Shown: positions 53,309 through 62,000 of the stretch, piece after piece
Numbering within the stretch: the stretch's first letter is position 1
Layout: the number at the start of each line of letters is the position of its first letter
NCBI GenBank assembly: GCA_037783545.1
Contig: JBBELK010000213.1
Coordinates: 2,046,001 to 2,110,000 of the forward strand
Direction: 5' to 3'
DNA: 64,000 nucleotides
Source of the DNA: Henricia sp. BOLD:AAB3569
Taxonomy: Eukaryota; Echinodermata; Asteroidea; Spinulosida; Echinasteridae
Notes under the pieces: generated by a model
Told to the model about the DNA's origin: nothing
What the model saw: only the letters and a program-made list of their open reading frames with translations
The model's database searches: none
Translations under genes and position numbers: made by a program

Positions 53309-53425
53309 GTCTACGACCGTACCACATTGAATACACCGGTTCCCGTCTGATCACCGCAGTGAAGCAACGTTGGGCTCGGTCAGTACTTCGGTGAGACCAC
53401 CTGGGAATACCGAGTGTCGTCGGCA
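53309..53425 (+). pseudogene. Multiply mutated 5S copy (117 nt)
   Basis: A11G (ACCGTACC), T53G (CAGTGAAGC), a 2-nt G deletion in helix IV (CGGTGAGACC) and A115C (GTCGTCGGC). Lesions fall in Box A, Box C and helix I. Its duplication partner at 50130 has only A101C, so the damage is recent. Confidence 0.75.
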
Positions 53426-55364
53426 CTTTTGTTTTTAGTAAAATATTGTTCTTCTGTAAACGTTTCAAATTACGCAAACCTGTTAAGCTTTCGTCTACGA
53501 CCATACCACATTGAATACACCGGTTCCCGTCTGATCACCGCAGTTAAGCAACGTTGGGCTCGGTCAGTACTTCGGTGGGAGACCACCTGGGAATACCGAG
53601 TGTCGTAGGTACTTTTGTTTTGTCGAGTAAAATATTGTTCTTCAGTAAACGTTTCAAATTACGCAAACCTGTTAAGCTTTCGTCTACGACCATACCACAT
53701 TGAATACACCGGTTCCCGTCTGATCACCGCAGTTAAGCAACGTTGGGCTCGGTCAGTACTTCGGTGGGAGACCACCTGGGAATACCGAGTGTCGTAGGCA
53801 CTTTTGTTTTTAGTAAAATATTGTTCTTCTGTAAACGTTTCAAATTACGCAAACCTGTTAAGCTTTCGTCTACGACCATACCACATTGAATACACCGGTT
53901 CCCGTCTGATCACCGCAGTTAAGCAACGTTGGGCTCGGTCAGTACTTCGGTGGGAGACCACCTGGGAATACCGAGTGTCGTAGGCACTTTTGTTTTTAGT
54001 AAAATATTGTTCTTCTGTAAACGTTTCAAATTACGCAAACCTGTTAAGCTTTCGTCTACGACCATACCACATTGAATACACCGGTTCCCGTCTGATCACC
54101 GCAGTTAAGCAACGTTGGGCTCGGTCAGTACTTCGGTGGGAGACCACCTGGGAATACCGAGTGTCGTAGGCACTTTTGTTTTTAGTAAAATATTGTTCTT
54201 CTGTAAACGTTTCAAATTACGCAAACCTGTTAAGCTTTCGTCTACGACCATACCACATTGAATACACCGGTTCCCGTCTGATCACCGCAGTTAAGCAACG
54301 TTGGGCTCGGTCAGTACTTCGGTGGGAGACCACCTGGGAATACCGAGTGTCGTAGGCACTTTTGTTTTGTCGAGTAAAATATTGTTCTTCAGTAAACGTT
54401 TAAAATTACGCAAACCTGTTAAGCATTCGTCTACGACCATACCACATTGAATACACCGGTTCCCGTCTGATCACCGCAGTTAAGCAACGTTGGGCTCGGT
54501 CAGTACTTCGGTGGGAGACCACCTGGGAATACCGAGTGTCGTAGGCACTTTTGTTTTTAGTAAAATATTGTTCTTCTGTAAACGTTTCAAATTACGCAAA
54601 CCTGTTAAGCTTTCGTCTACGACCATACCACATTGAATACACCGGTTCCCGTCTGATCACCGCAGTTAAGCAACGTTGGGCTCGGTCAGTACTTCGGTGG
54701 GAGACCACCAGGGAGTACCGAGTGTCGTAGGCACTTTTGTTTTTAGTAAAATATTGTTCTTCTGTAAACGTTTCAAATGATGCAAACCTGTTAAGCTTTC
54801 GTCTACGACCATACCACATTGAATACACCGGTTCCCGTCTGATCACCGCAGTTAAGCAACGTTGGGCTCGGTCAGTACTTCGGTGGGAGACCACCTGGGA
54901 ATACCGAGTGTCGTAGGCACTTTTGTTTTGTCGAGTAAAATATTGTTCTTCAGTAAACGTTTAAAATTAGGCAAACCTGTTAAGCATTCGTCTACGACCA
55001 TACCACATTGAATACACCGGTTCCCGTCTGATCACCGCAGTTAAGCAACGTTGGGCTCGGTCAGTACTTCGGTGGGAGACCACCTGGGAATACCGAGTGT
55101 CGTAGGCACTTTTGTTTTTAGTAAAATATTGTTCTTCTGTAAACGTTTTAAATTATGCAAACCTGTTAAGCTTTCGTCTACGACCATACCACATTGAATA
55201 CACTGGTTCCCGTCTGATCACCGCAGTTAAGCAACGTTGGGCTCGGTCAGTACTTCGGTGGGAGACCACCTGGGAATACCGAGTGTCGTAGGCACTTTTG
55301 TTTTGTCGAGTAAAATATTGTTCTTCAGTAAACGTTTAAAATTACGCAAACCTGTTAAGCATTC

Positions 55365-55461
55365 GTCTACGACCATACCACATTGAATACACCGGTTCCC
55401 GTCTGATCACCGCAGTTAAGCAACGTTGGGCTCGGTCAGTACTTCGGTGGGGGACCACCTG
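55365..55461 (+). pseudogene. Truncated 5S gene at the left array break (5S 1-97)
   Basis: Consensus to position 97 except for A88G (GTGGGGGACC), then unrelated sequence. All three internal promoter elements are kept, because Box C ends at 97, but helix V 3', helix I 3' and the normal terminator are gone. The next long T-run is T7 at 55535-55541, so a roughly 175-nt chimeric Pol III transcript is possible. Confidence 0.9.
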
Positions 55462-55534
55462 AAGCGCACTGTACGCCCTGCAGACGTACCGATGTGCTCC
55501 CCAAGTCGGCAGCGTAAAACGTTCGTCGTTGGAC

Positions 55535-55541
55535 TTTTTTT
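55535..55541 (+). terminator. T7 run downstream of the truncated 5S gene
   Basis: The first T-run of four or more after the array break. It is preceded by GTCGTTGGAC (55525-55534), which can pair with GTCTACGAC at the 5' end of the broken gene apart from a small internal loop, much as GTCGTAGGC does in the intact gene. Whether this is chance, a diverged 5S 3' end or a captured stop is open. Confidence 0.4.
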
Positions 55542-55924
55542 AGGTTTGCTTCTATAGATTTCTGAGTATAAATAATGACCGCCAGAAGCAGGGGCTAATC
55601 AAAATTAGGAGAGACAGATCTTCGAAGGACATTTTACAAAAATAAAAAAATTCGAACCGTGTCCGGAAACTGGGCCATGCAGCAACGATAAATGTTTTCC
55701 TTCCTCTGTTGATTTAACGAGTAAGAATTTACAAGTCGGACATCACTATTCCTTGACAAAATTACTAAATAACCAATGTTAGCCGTCATTAGGTGCAGAT
55801 CTGATAGAAAAACAAATTTGGCAGGAAGAATTTGACGATTATATTTTAATTTGGACAAAAGTTAGATGAAGTTGACTTGTAAATTCTTTCCTTTTTCATA
55901 TAAAATAATACCATTGGTAAAGGG

Positions 55925-56255
55925 TTCAGAAGTTGATCATAATTGTTTCTTTAAAAACAAAATGACTCGGCTAGCATTGTAATGTGCAGATTTGATAGGA
56001 AAAAATAGACCCCTTGCACAGCGGCCATGACAGAAGGCATCACCTGGTCACATTGCGTCATGCACGAGTATGCACTTGATGGATCGATTGTCACACAATT
56101 AAATATAAAAACCTGCCCTCTGTCATGGCCGCCGTGCAAGGGGTCTATATCAAGTGGCAAAAATTAAAAATTTTGGGAAAAAACACATTTGTTCAGCCTG
56201 TCTCATATCCCATATGTTTTGCACACAAGGTCTGAAGCCATGATCACCTTCTCAA
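55925..56255. mobile_element. TIR element copy 1 (carries a nested MITE)
   Basis: Left end TTCAGAAGTTGATCA (55925-55939) and right end TGATCACCTTCTCAA (56241-56255) are imperfect inverted repeats. The interior matches copy 2 (57947-58151) along its length: GTTGATCATAATTGTTT, CTAGCATTG-AATGTGCA, AGTGGCAAAA, CCTGTCTCATAT, CAAGGTCTGAAGCC. After removing the nested hairpin it is about 190 bp. It is too short to code for anything, so it would be a non-autonomous element. No target-site duplication is evident. Confidence 0.65.
56006..56147. mobile_element. Nested MITE-like hairpin with TA ends
   Basis: Two 34-nt arms (56006-56039 and 56114-56147) are inverted repeats with two mismatches around a 74-nt loop. 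Each arm begins or ends with TA (TAGACCCCTTGC ... GCAAGGGGTCTA). TA target-site duplication is typical of Tc1/mariner-class elements. Copy 2 of the host repeat lacks this piece at the matching place (between GGGAAATTA and GAGTGGCAAA), so an empty site is visible in the same window. Confidence 0.7.
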
Positions 56256-56368
56256 TTCTTTCGGGTAGGCCCCTACTGGTACCTTATTATGAGAAATTGC
56301 CAACTATTTTGTTGTTGACAATTTGCAAATAAATTATTTACCATTTATTCAACACAAAAACCATGCAT
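56189..56368. repeat. Tandem duplication, unit 1 (180 bp)
   Basis: Begins TTGTTCAGCCTGTCTC inside the right part of TIR element copy 1 and ends CAAAAACCATGCAT. Unit 2 follows directly. Shared blocks: CAGCCTGTCTC, AAGGTCTGAAGCCATGATC, GTTGACAATTTGCAAAT and the A-rich end ATTCAACACAAAAACCATGC. Confidence 0.85.
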
Positions 56369-56512
56369 TTGTTCAGCCTGTCTCGCATGTTTTGCAGACA
56401 AGGTCTGAAGCCATGATCCGGTACCTTCGTGCGCGAAATTGCCAGATTTTTGTTTTTGTTGACAATTTGCAAATGAATTATTTACCATTTATTCAACACA
56501 AAAACCATGCAT
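56369..56512. repeat. Tandem duplication, unit 2 (144 bp)
   Basis: Second copy of the preceding unit, shortened by about 36 bp in the middle (the stretch around CGGGTAGGCCCC is missing) and diverged by scattered substitutions. It contains a third, partial copy of the TIR element right half without its terminal repeat. Confidence 0.85.
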
Positions 56513-56997
56513 GTATTTTAAAGGGTTTTGAATTATGGCCGAGTGAAATTTTAAAAGGCATACTTTAGTTCTGTAATGCGTTTGGTACCATTTTTGAAAG
56601 TTTACCAATCATGTCTTTAAACCTAAGGAATGAAAGCAATGATTGAAAGATAGGGCATAAACATTTTCTTGTGATAAGCATATTGTTTTACTATAGTACT
56701 AATAATTAGTACAAATCTTATGGGTGACGTTATTAATACAGCTTGCTGTGTTGCTATATCAATGCAGGCACGTTTATGAATTTACTTGTCTTTCCAAAAA
56801 AATAATTGTCCCAAGCACTGATGACTATACATGTAAAGAATAAACAAAAACTTGGAGGTCAGAGTTCAATTGTTATGTACAGTAGCATTTATTTCGTGTA
56901 GTTGGAGGCATGCTTCCCAGTGGACTCAAACTGTCAAATTTTGTTCACATGTACGCTTTTCTATACAGGAGCAGGGGTTGATATCACAAAGAATTGT
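56513..56997. other. Unique A/T-rich DNA, nothing recognised
   Basis: No repeat, RNA gene or convincing coding region seen. Open frames in it lack motifs. GTACATGT-like words and a CACATGTACG are present at low density. Confidence 0.6.
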
Positions 56998-57082
56998 GAC
57001 GTGTCGCAAAAGTAGCCAAATCCATCGGAACTCGCTGAACCCGTTGCGAGATGTGATGGATTTGGTATACTTGTGACACGTC
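56998..57082. repeat. Foldback with ~29-nt arms
   Basis: Arm 1 (56998-57026) contains GACGTGTCGC and CCAAATCCATC; arm 2 (57055-57082) contains GATGGATTTGG and GACACGTC, with a few mismatches and a small offset between. Inside the loop CTCGC (57031-57035) pairs with GCGAG (57046-57050). Weaker complementarity continues outward (GGGGTT upstream, TTGACCCC downstream). It could be a decayed MITE or a structured transcript; no TIR-class ends are clear. Confidence 0.6.
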
Positions 57083-57946
57083 GCAAGTCTTTGACCCCAT
57101 GGCCCAAATTCATTCTGCTCTTTAAGTTTAAGCAGGAATATACATGTACATGTACCTTTATAGCTCAGAAAAATGAACTTTCAAAATCCACTAGCTAATC
57201 TCACGACATCAGTAAGCCAAGCATCACCACGAAATTGGGCACTTTTACAAGGGCACAAAATGTGTCTATTCCCTCCTTGGACAGTTTGCTCAAAATTTCA
57301 ACATGTAGGTTTATTCATGATTCTTAAAGAACTGTCCTAGTTACATGTACATCTGCATGGAAGTTGTACCTTTCAATTAGGCCTCCATGTTATGTGAATA
57401 CACCATGGAGTGTACATGTACTTACATGTAGCCGATTACATGCTCAAAAGAGAATTTGTCAAGCAAGGCTTCAATACAGTCTAATTCATTCTGATTAAAG
57501 ACTACTGTTTTGTGTGTGGCTGTCCGTTGCAATTGACATAAGTCACAAAGTCGTGCAGCTAGCTGCAGGACATTTGAAATAAAAAGTCTTGTGTAGCTTT
57601 AATTTTCCATCATTCATCAAATATGGAAACCCCAGACACGAAGCAGCAACAGGACATTTTACATTAAAAGAAGAACAAAGCGTGGAGACAAAGGATTGCA
57701 CACTCTTCTGTTGGGAGAATCCGCAAGTAGTCAGGAAGTATACGGACTGATGAGAATCCCGTGTAGATGGAGGTCAATCTTATTCCTCATTTTCTGAAGA
57801 AAAAAGCAAAAGAATCGCATACGATAGTAAATCGTGAGAATTTGGTAATAATCTGTCTAAAACAGCGTTTAATTGTAATTACTAAATTCATTTTCCCCCG
57901 TGGCTCATCAAGGACAAACTCAGGAGGGTCGTCACCGTGACAAGAT
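57083..57946. other. Unique DNA with ACATGT-rich words
   Basis: Several copies of TACATGTACATGTAC-like sequence at about 57141-57153, 57343-57350 and 57414-57427. No gene recognised. A reverse-strand frame at 57787-57987 has no recognisable motif and overlaps TIR element copy 2. Confidence 0.55.
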
Positions 57947-58151
57947 TTGGGAAGTTGATCATAATTGTTTTCTTTAAAATGAATCATCTCAGATCTAGCA
58001 TTGGAATGTGCATATTTAATGGGAAATTAACAACATTTCGAGTGGCAAAATTTAAGATTTTGCGAGGAATCACTTAGAAATTTACAAACCTGTCTCATAT
58101 GTTTTGCAAGCAGTATGCACGCAAGGTCTGAAGCCGTGATCAACTTCCCAA
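57947..58151. mobile_element. TIR element copy 2 (205 bp, no nested insertion)
   Basis: Perfect 15-bp terminal inverted repeats: TTGGGAAGTTGATCA at 57947-57961 and its complement at 58137-58151. The interior is homologous to copy 1. The direct orientation of the two copies, about 2 kb apart, is the same. Confidence 0.7.
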
Positions 58152-58775
58152 TTATTTCCGAAATCATTAACATTTCCACAATAAAATTACGATTTCTTAA
58201 CGGAATTTCACGTTTTGGTGATATTATGCCGTAATAACTTAAGACAAATGTAGTGCAGGCATTTCAGTAAAATTTTACCACGATGCGAGTGAATCTGCAT
58301 CATGTAGCATGTGTAGTGTGTCATGTGTGTAGGCCTATGCATGGAGGAAGAAACATTTCTTCCTCAATGGCCTATGCAAACATGTCGTTCGTTACAATTC
58401 TCCTTCAGCATATGCTGATATTTTGTAAACACCATCATTTTACAGCATTCCTACCTTTCTTCAAATCTTGCAATGCACCTACGCCGCTGAGAAGTACCTG
58501 CATCCTTTGCTAAACTGTCTGTCTTTTGATATAATCCTCGTCGCTTCTGTTAACACGGTGAAGATCCGCCATCATAAATCCTCAAAATCACCACGGACAT
58601 TTTTGTTTATCGTTACGTCGTGTGGAAAGTCTTGCATACAGTACAACTACTTCGAGGTACAGGTACACGACCTTCACACGCCGTACATTCGGAAACAGGA
58701 TATGCTAATCATTACGTCACGTAGGAATGTGCTCGGAATTTCGCGAGCAAACCACGTGACACGTGAAGAGATTCC
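58152..58775. other. Unique DNA up to the right junction
   Basis: Forward frames at 58283-58513 and 58468-58788 overlap each other, show no domain or signal, and the first is Cys/His-rich only because of GTGT/CATG repeats. I do not call them genes. The last 80 bases carry clustered regulatory-like motifs, listed separately. Confidence 0.55.
58702..58765. promoter_or_regulatory. Cluster of octamer, CRE-like and double E-box motifs
   Basis: ATGCTAAT (58702-58709) fits the octamer consensus, TTACGTCA (58712-58719) is a CRE-type core, and CACGTG occurs twice (58753-58758 and 58760-58765). Such motifs co-occur in many Pol II and snRNA-type promoters, but there is no gene next to them here. A chance cluster or a fragment of a promoter moved with the segment are both possible. 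Confidence 0.25.
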
Positions 58776-58800
58776 AAAGACGGTCTAACAAACCAGCACC

Positions 58801-58875
58801 CATAAACTAGTTCCCTGTCCACACAGTGCAATATCGACCGCACGTACGGCGCATAAACTAGTTCCCTGTCCACAC
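58801..58875. repeat. Pair of 24-nt direct repeats
   Basis: 58801-58824 and 58852-58875 are identical (CATAAACTAGTTCCC... to ...CACAC), 51 bases apart. The spacer between them holds GACCGCACGTACGGC. This is a short local duplication next to the array break. Confidence 0.85.
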
Positions 58876-58880
58876 GAACC

Positions 58881-58890
58881 AAGCAACGTT
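58881..58890 (+). other. Stray 10-nt piece of 5S (54-63)
   Basis: AAGCAACGTT equals 5S 54-63 and lies in the right order and orientation before the 5S 83-119 fragment. In between, 22 nt of foreign sequence replace the 19 nt of 5S 64-82. The match could be chance, but its position makes a rearrangement remnant more likely. Confidence 0.5.
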
Positions 58891-58912
58891 AGACCGTCTT
58901 TCACAAAGACTA

Positions 58913-58949
58913 GTGGGAGACCACCTGGGAATACCGAGTGTCGTAGGCA
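58913..58949 (+). pseudogene. 3' fragment of a 5S gene at the right array break (5S 83-119)
   Basis: Starts GTGGGAGACCACCTGG at 5S 83 and runs to the normal end and terminator. It has no Box A or IE, so it should not be transcribed from its own promoter. It shares 5S 83-97 with the left fragment. Confidence 0.9.
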
Positions 58950-59019
58950 CTTTTGTTTTGTCGAGTAAAATATTGTTCTTCAGTAAACGTTTAAAATTAC
59001 GCAAACCTGTTAAGCATTC

Positions 59020-62000
59020 GTCTACGACCATACCACATTGAATACACCGGTTCCCGTCTGATCACCGCAGTTAAACAACGTTGGGCTCGGTCAGTACTTC
59101 GGTGGGAGACCACCTGGGAATACCGAGTGTCGTAGGCACTTTTGTTTTTAGTAAAATATTGTTCTTCTGTAAACGTTTCAAATTACGCAAACCTGTTAAG
59201 ATTTCGTCTACGACCATACCACATTGAATACACCGGTTCCCGTCTGATCACCGCAGTTAAGCAACGTTGGGCTCGGTCAGTACTTCGGTGGGAGACCACC
59301 TGGGAATACCGAGTGTCGTAGGCACTTTTGTTTTTAGTAAAATATTGTTCTTCTGTAAACGTTTCAAATTACGCAAACCTGTTAAGCTTTCGTCTACGAC
59401 CATACCACATTGAATACACCGGTTCCCGTCTGATCACCGCAGTTAAGCAACGTTGGGCTCGGTCAGTACTTCGGTGGGAGACCACCTGGGAATACCGAGT
59501 GTCGTAGGCACTTTTGTTTTTAGTAAAATATTGTTCTTCTGTAAACGTTTCAAATTACGCAAACCTGTTAAGCTTTCGTCTACGACCATACCACATTGAA
59601 TAGACCGGTTCCCGTCTGATCACCGCAGTTAAGCAACGTTGGGCTCGGTCAGTATTTCGGTGGGAGACCACCTGGGAATACCGAGTGTCGTAGGCACTTT
59701 TTTTTTAGTAAAATATTGTTCTTCTGTAAACGTTTCAAATTACGCAAACCTGTTAAGCTTTCGTCTACGACCATACCACATTGAATACACCGGTTCCCGT
59801 CTGATCACCGCAGTTAAGCAACGTTGGCCTCGGTCAGTACTTCGGTGGGAGACCACCTGGGAATACCGAGTGTCGTAGGCACTTTTGTTTTGTCGAGTAC
59901 AATATTGTTCTTCAGTAAACGTTTAAAATTACGCAAACCTGTTAAGCATTCGTCTACGACCATACCACATTGAATACACCGGTTCCCGTCTGATCACCGC
60001 AGTTAAGCAACGTTGGGCTCGGTCAGTACTTCGGTGGGAGACCACCTGGGAATACCGAGTGTCGTAGGCACTTTTGTTTTTAGTAAAATATTGTTCTTCT
60101 GTAAACGTTTCAAATTACGCAAACCTGTTAAGCTTTCGTCTACGACCATACCACATTGAATACACCGGTTCCCGTCTGATCACCGCAGTTAAGCAACGTT
60201 GGGCTCGGTCAGTACTTCGGTGGGAGACCACCTGGGAATACCGAGTGTCGTAGGCACTTTTGTTTTGTCGAGTAAAATATTGTTCTTCAGTAAACGTTTA
60301 AAATTACGCAAACCTGTTAAGCATTCGTCTACGACCATACCACATTGAATACACCGGTTCCCGTCTGATCACCGCAGTTAAGCAACGTTGGGCTCGGTCA
60401 GTACTTCGGTGGGAGACCACCTGGGAATACCGAGTGTCGTAGGCACTTTTGTTTTTTTAGTAAAATATTGTTCTTCTGTAAACGTTTCAAATTACGCAAA
60501 CCTGTTAAGCTTTCGTCTACGACCACACCACATTGAATACACCGGTTCCCGTCTGATCACCGCAGTTAAGCAACGTTGGGATCGGTCAGTACTTCGGTGG
60601 GAGACCACCTGGGAATACCGAGTGTCGTAGGCACTTTTGTTTTTAGTAAAATATTGTTCTTCTGTAAACGTTTCAAATTACGCAAACCTGTTAAGCTTTC
60701 GTCTACGACCATACCACATTGAATACACCGGTTCCCGTCTGATCACCGCAGTTAAGCAACGTTGGGCTCGGTCAGTACTTCGGTGGGAGACCACCTGGGA
60801 ATACCGAGTGTCGTAGGCACTTTTGTTTTGTCGAGTAAAATATTGTTCTTCAGTAAACGTTTCAAATTACGCAAACCTGTTAAGCTTTCGTCTACGACCA
60901 TACCACATTGAATACACCGGTTCCCGTCTGATCACCGCAGTTAAGCAACGTTGGGCTCGGTCAGTACTTCGGTGGGAGACCACCTGGGAATACCGAGTGT
61001 CGTAGGCACTTTTGTTTTTAGTAAAATATTGTTCTTATGTAAACGTTTCAAATTACGCAAACCTGTTAAGCTTTCGTCTACGACCATACCACATTGAATA
61101 CACCGGTTCCCGTCTGATCACCGCAGTTAAGCAACGTTGGGCTCGGTCAGTACTTCGGTGGGAGACCACCTGGGAATACCGAGTGTCGTAGGCACTTTTG
61201 TTTTTAGTAAAATATTGTTCTTCTGTAAACGTTTCAAATTACGCAAACCTGTTAAGCTTTCGTCTACGACCATACCACATTGAATACACCGGTTCCCGTC
61301 TGATCACCGCAGTTAAGCAACGTTGGGCTCGGTCAGTACTTCGGTGGGAGACCACCTGGGAATACCGAGTGTCGTAGGCACTTTTGTTTTGTCGAGTAAA
61401 ATATTGTTCTTCAGTAAACGTTTAAAATTACGCAAACCTGTTCAGCATTCGTCTACGACCATACCACATTGAATACACCGGTTCCCGTCTGATCACCGCA
61501 GTTAAGCAACGTTGGGCTCGGTCAGTACTTCGGTGGGAGACCACCTGGGAATACCGAGTGTCGTAGGCACTTTTGTTTTTAGTAAAATATTGTTCTTCTG
61601 TAAACGTTTCAAATTACGCAAACCTGTTAAGCTTTCGTCTACGACCATACCACATTGAATACACCGGTTCCCGTCTGATCACCGCAGTTAAGCAACGTTG
61701 GGCTCGGTCAGTACTTCGGTGGGAGACCACCTGGGAATACCGAGTGTCGTAGGCACTTTTGTTTTGTCGAGTAAAATATTGTTCTTCAGTAAACGTTTAA
61801 AATTACGCAAACCTGTTAAGCATTCGTCTACGACCATACCACATTGAATACACCGGTTCCCGTCTGATCACCGCAGTTAAGCAACGTTGGGCTCGGTCAG
61901 TACTTCGGTGGGAGACCACCTGGGAATACCGAGTGTCGTAGGCACTTTTGTTTTTTTAGTAAAATATTGTTCTTCTGTAAACGTTTCAAATTACGCAAAC

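Larger units (their letters stand above)
1..55461 (+). repeat. 5S rDNA tandem array 1 (295 full 5S genes plus one 5' fragment)
   Basis: Head-to-tail array of a 186/189-bp unit: a 5S gene of 118-119 nt followed by a 67- or 70-bp spacer, with every copy on the + strand. The spacing between successive gene starts is 189 before type A, M or C spacers and 186 before type B. Exceptions are 188 (one T lost in the T-run), 190 (one T gained before 45814), 185, 184 and 182 (deletions inside the gene). The array begins inside a spacer at base 1, so it extends to the left of the window. It ends inside a 5S gene at 55461. No other gene lies within it. Recurrent 60-119 codon frames through it are by-products of the repeat: they begin at TTG, GTG or similar codons and run across spacer and rRNA. 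Confidence 0.98.
52938..55461 (+). rRNA. 5S rRNA genes 283-296 (17-unit duplication, copy 2, ends in a broken gene)
   Basis: Gene starts: 52938, 53127, 53309, 53493, 53682, 53868, 54054, 54240, 54429, 54615, 54801, 54990, 55176, 55365. Marker order repeats that of 49759-51813. Gene 53309 has gained several changes and a 2-nt deletion relative to its partner. 55365 is the fragment at the array break. Damage increases toward the break (a deletion, multi-hit copies, C29T at 55176), as is usual for array edges that homogenise less well. Confidence 0.95.
58776..58901. repeat. 14-nt inverted repeat bracketing the right junction
   Basis: AAAGACGGTCTAAC at 58776-58789 and its exact complement GTTAGACCGTCTTT at 58888-58901. 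Between them lie the two copies of a 24-nt direct repeat. The right arm abuts 5S-derived sequence. Confidence 0.8.
55462..58912. other. 3.45 kb non-5S segment interrupting the array
   Basis: A/T-rich unique DNA between two broken 5S genes. It contains two related terminal-inverted-repeat elements, a nested MITE-like hairpin, a tandem duplication, a foldback and a scrambled right junction, listed separately. I found no snRNA, tRNA or spliced-leader signature and no recognisable protein. Open frames of 66-106 codons on both strands show no motif and are no longer than expected by chance. ACATGT words are frequent (57141-57153, 57343-57350, 57414-57427). Confidence 0.85.

Noticed and set aside
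53286..54894. Reverse-strand frames at 53286-53504 and 54592-54894
   Set aside because: They are antisense to 5S genes and exist because of local deletions or stop-removing substitutions. No conserved protein motif is present.
1..55461. CRISPR-like regular repeats
   Set aside because: The repeated element is a 118-nt 5S gene with 67-70 nt conserved spacers. CRISPR spacers would be unique and repeats would be 23-50 nt.
57741..57775. Hammerhead ribozyme core (CTGATGAG near 57746)
   Set aside because: No GAAA core at a suitable distance and no flanking stems or cleavage triplet; chance match.
55634..58788. Protein-coding genes in the interrupting segment (frames of 66-106 codons)
   Set aside because: No motif, signal peptide or family resemblance. 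Frames overlap repeats and each other and have lengths expected by chance in this composition.
55462..58912. Linked snRNA, spliced-leader, tRNA or histone gene, as found beside 5S in some animals
   Set aside because: I looked for U1, U2, U5 and U6 core words and for tRNA B-box-like GTTCGANTCC on both strands and saw none.
55462..58912. LTR retrotransposon or LINE as the inserted element
   Set aside because: No long terminal repeats, no reverse transcriptase frame and no poly-A tail at either junction. Only the 15-nt overlap suggests an insertion.
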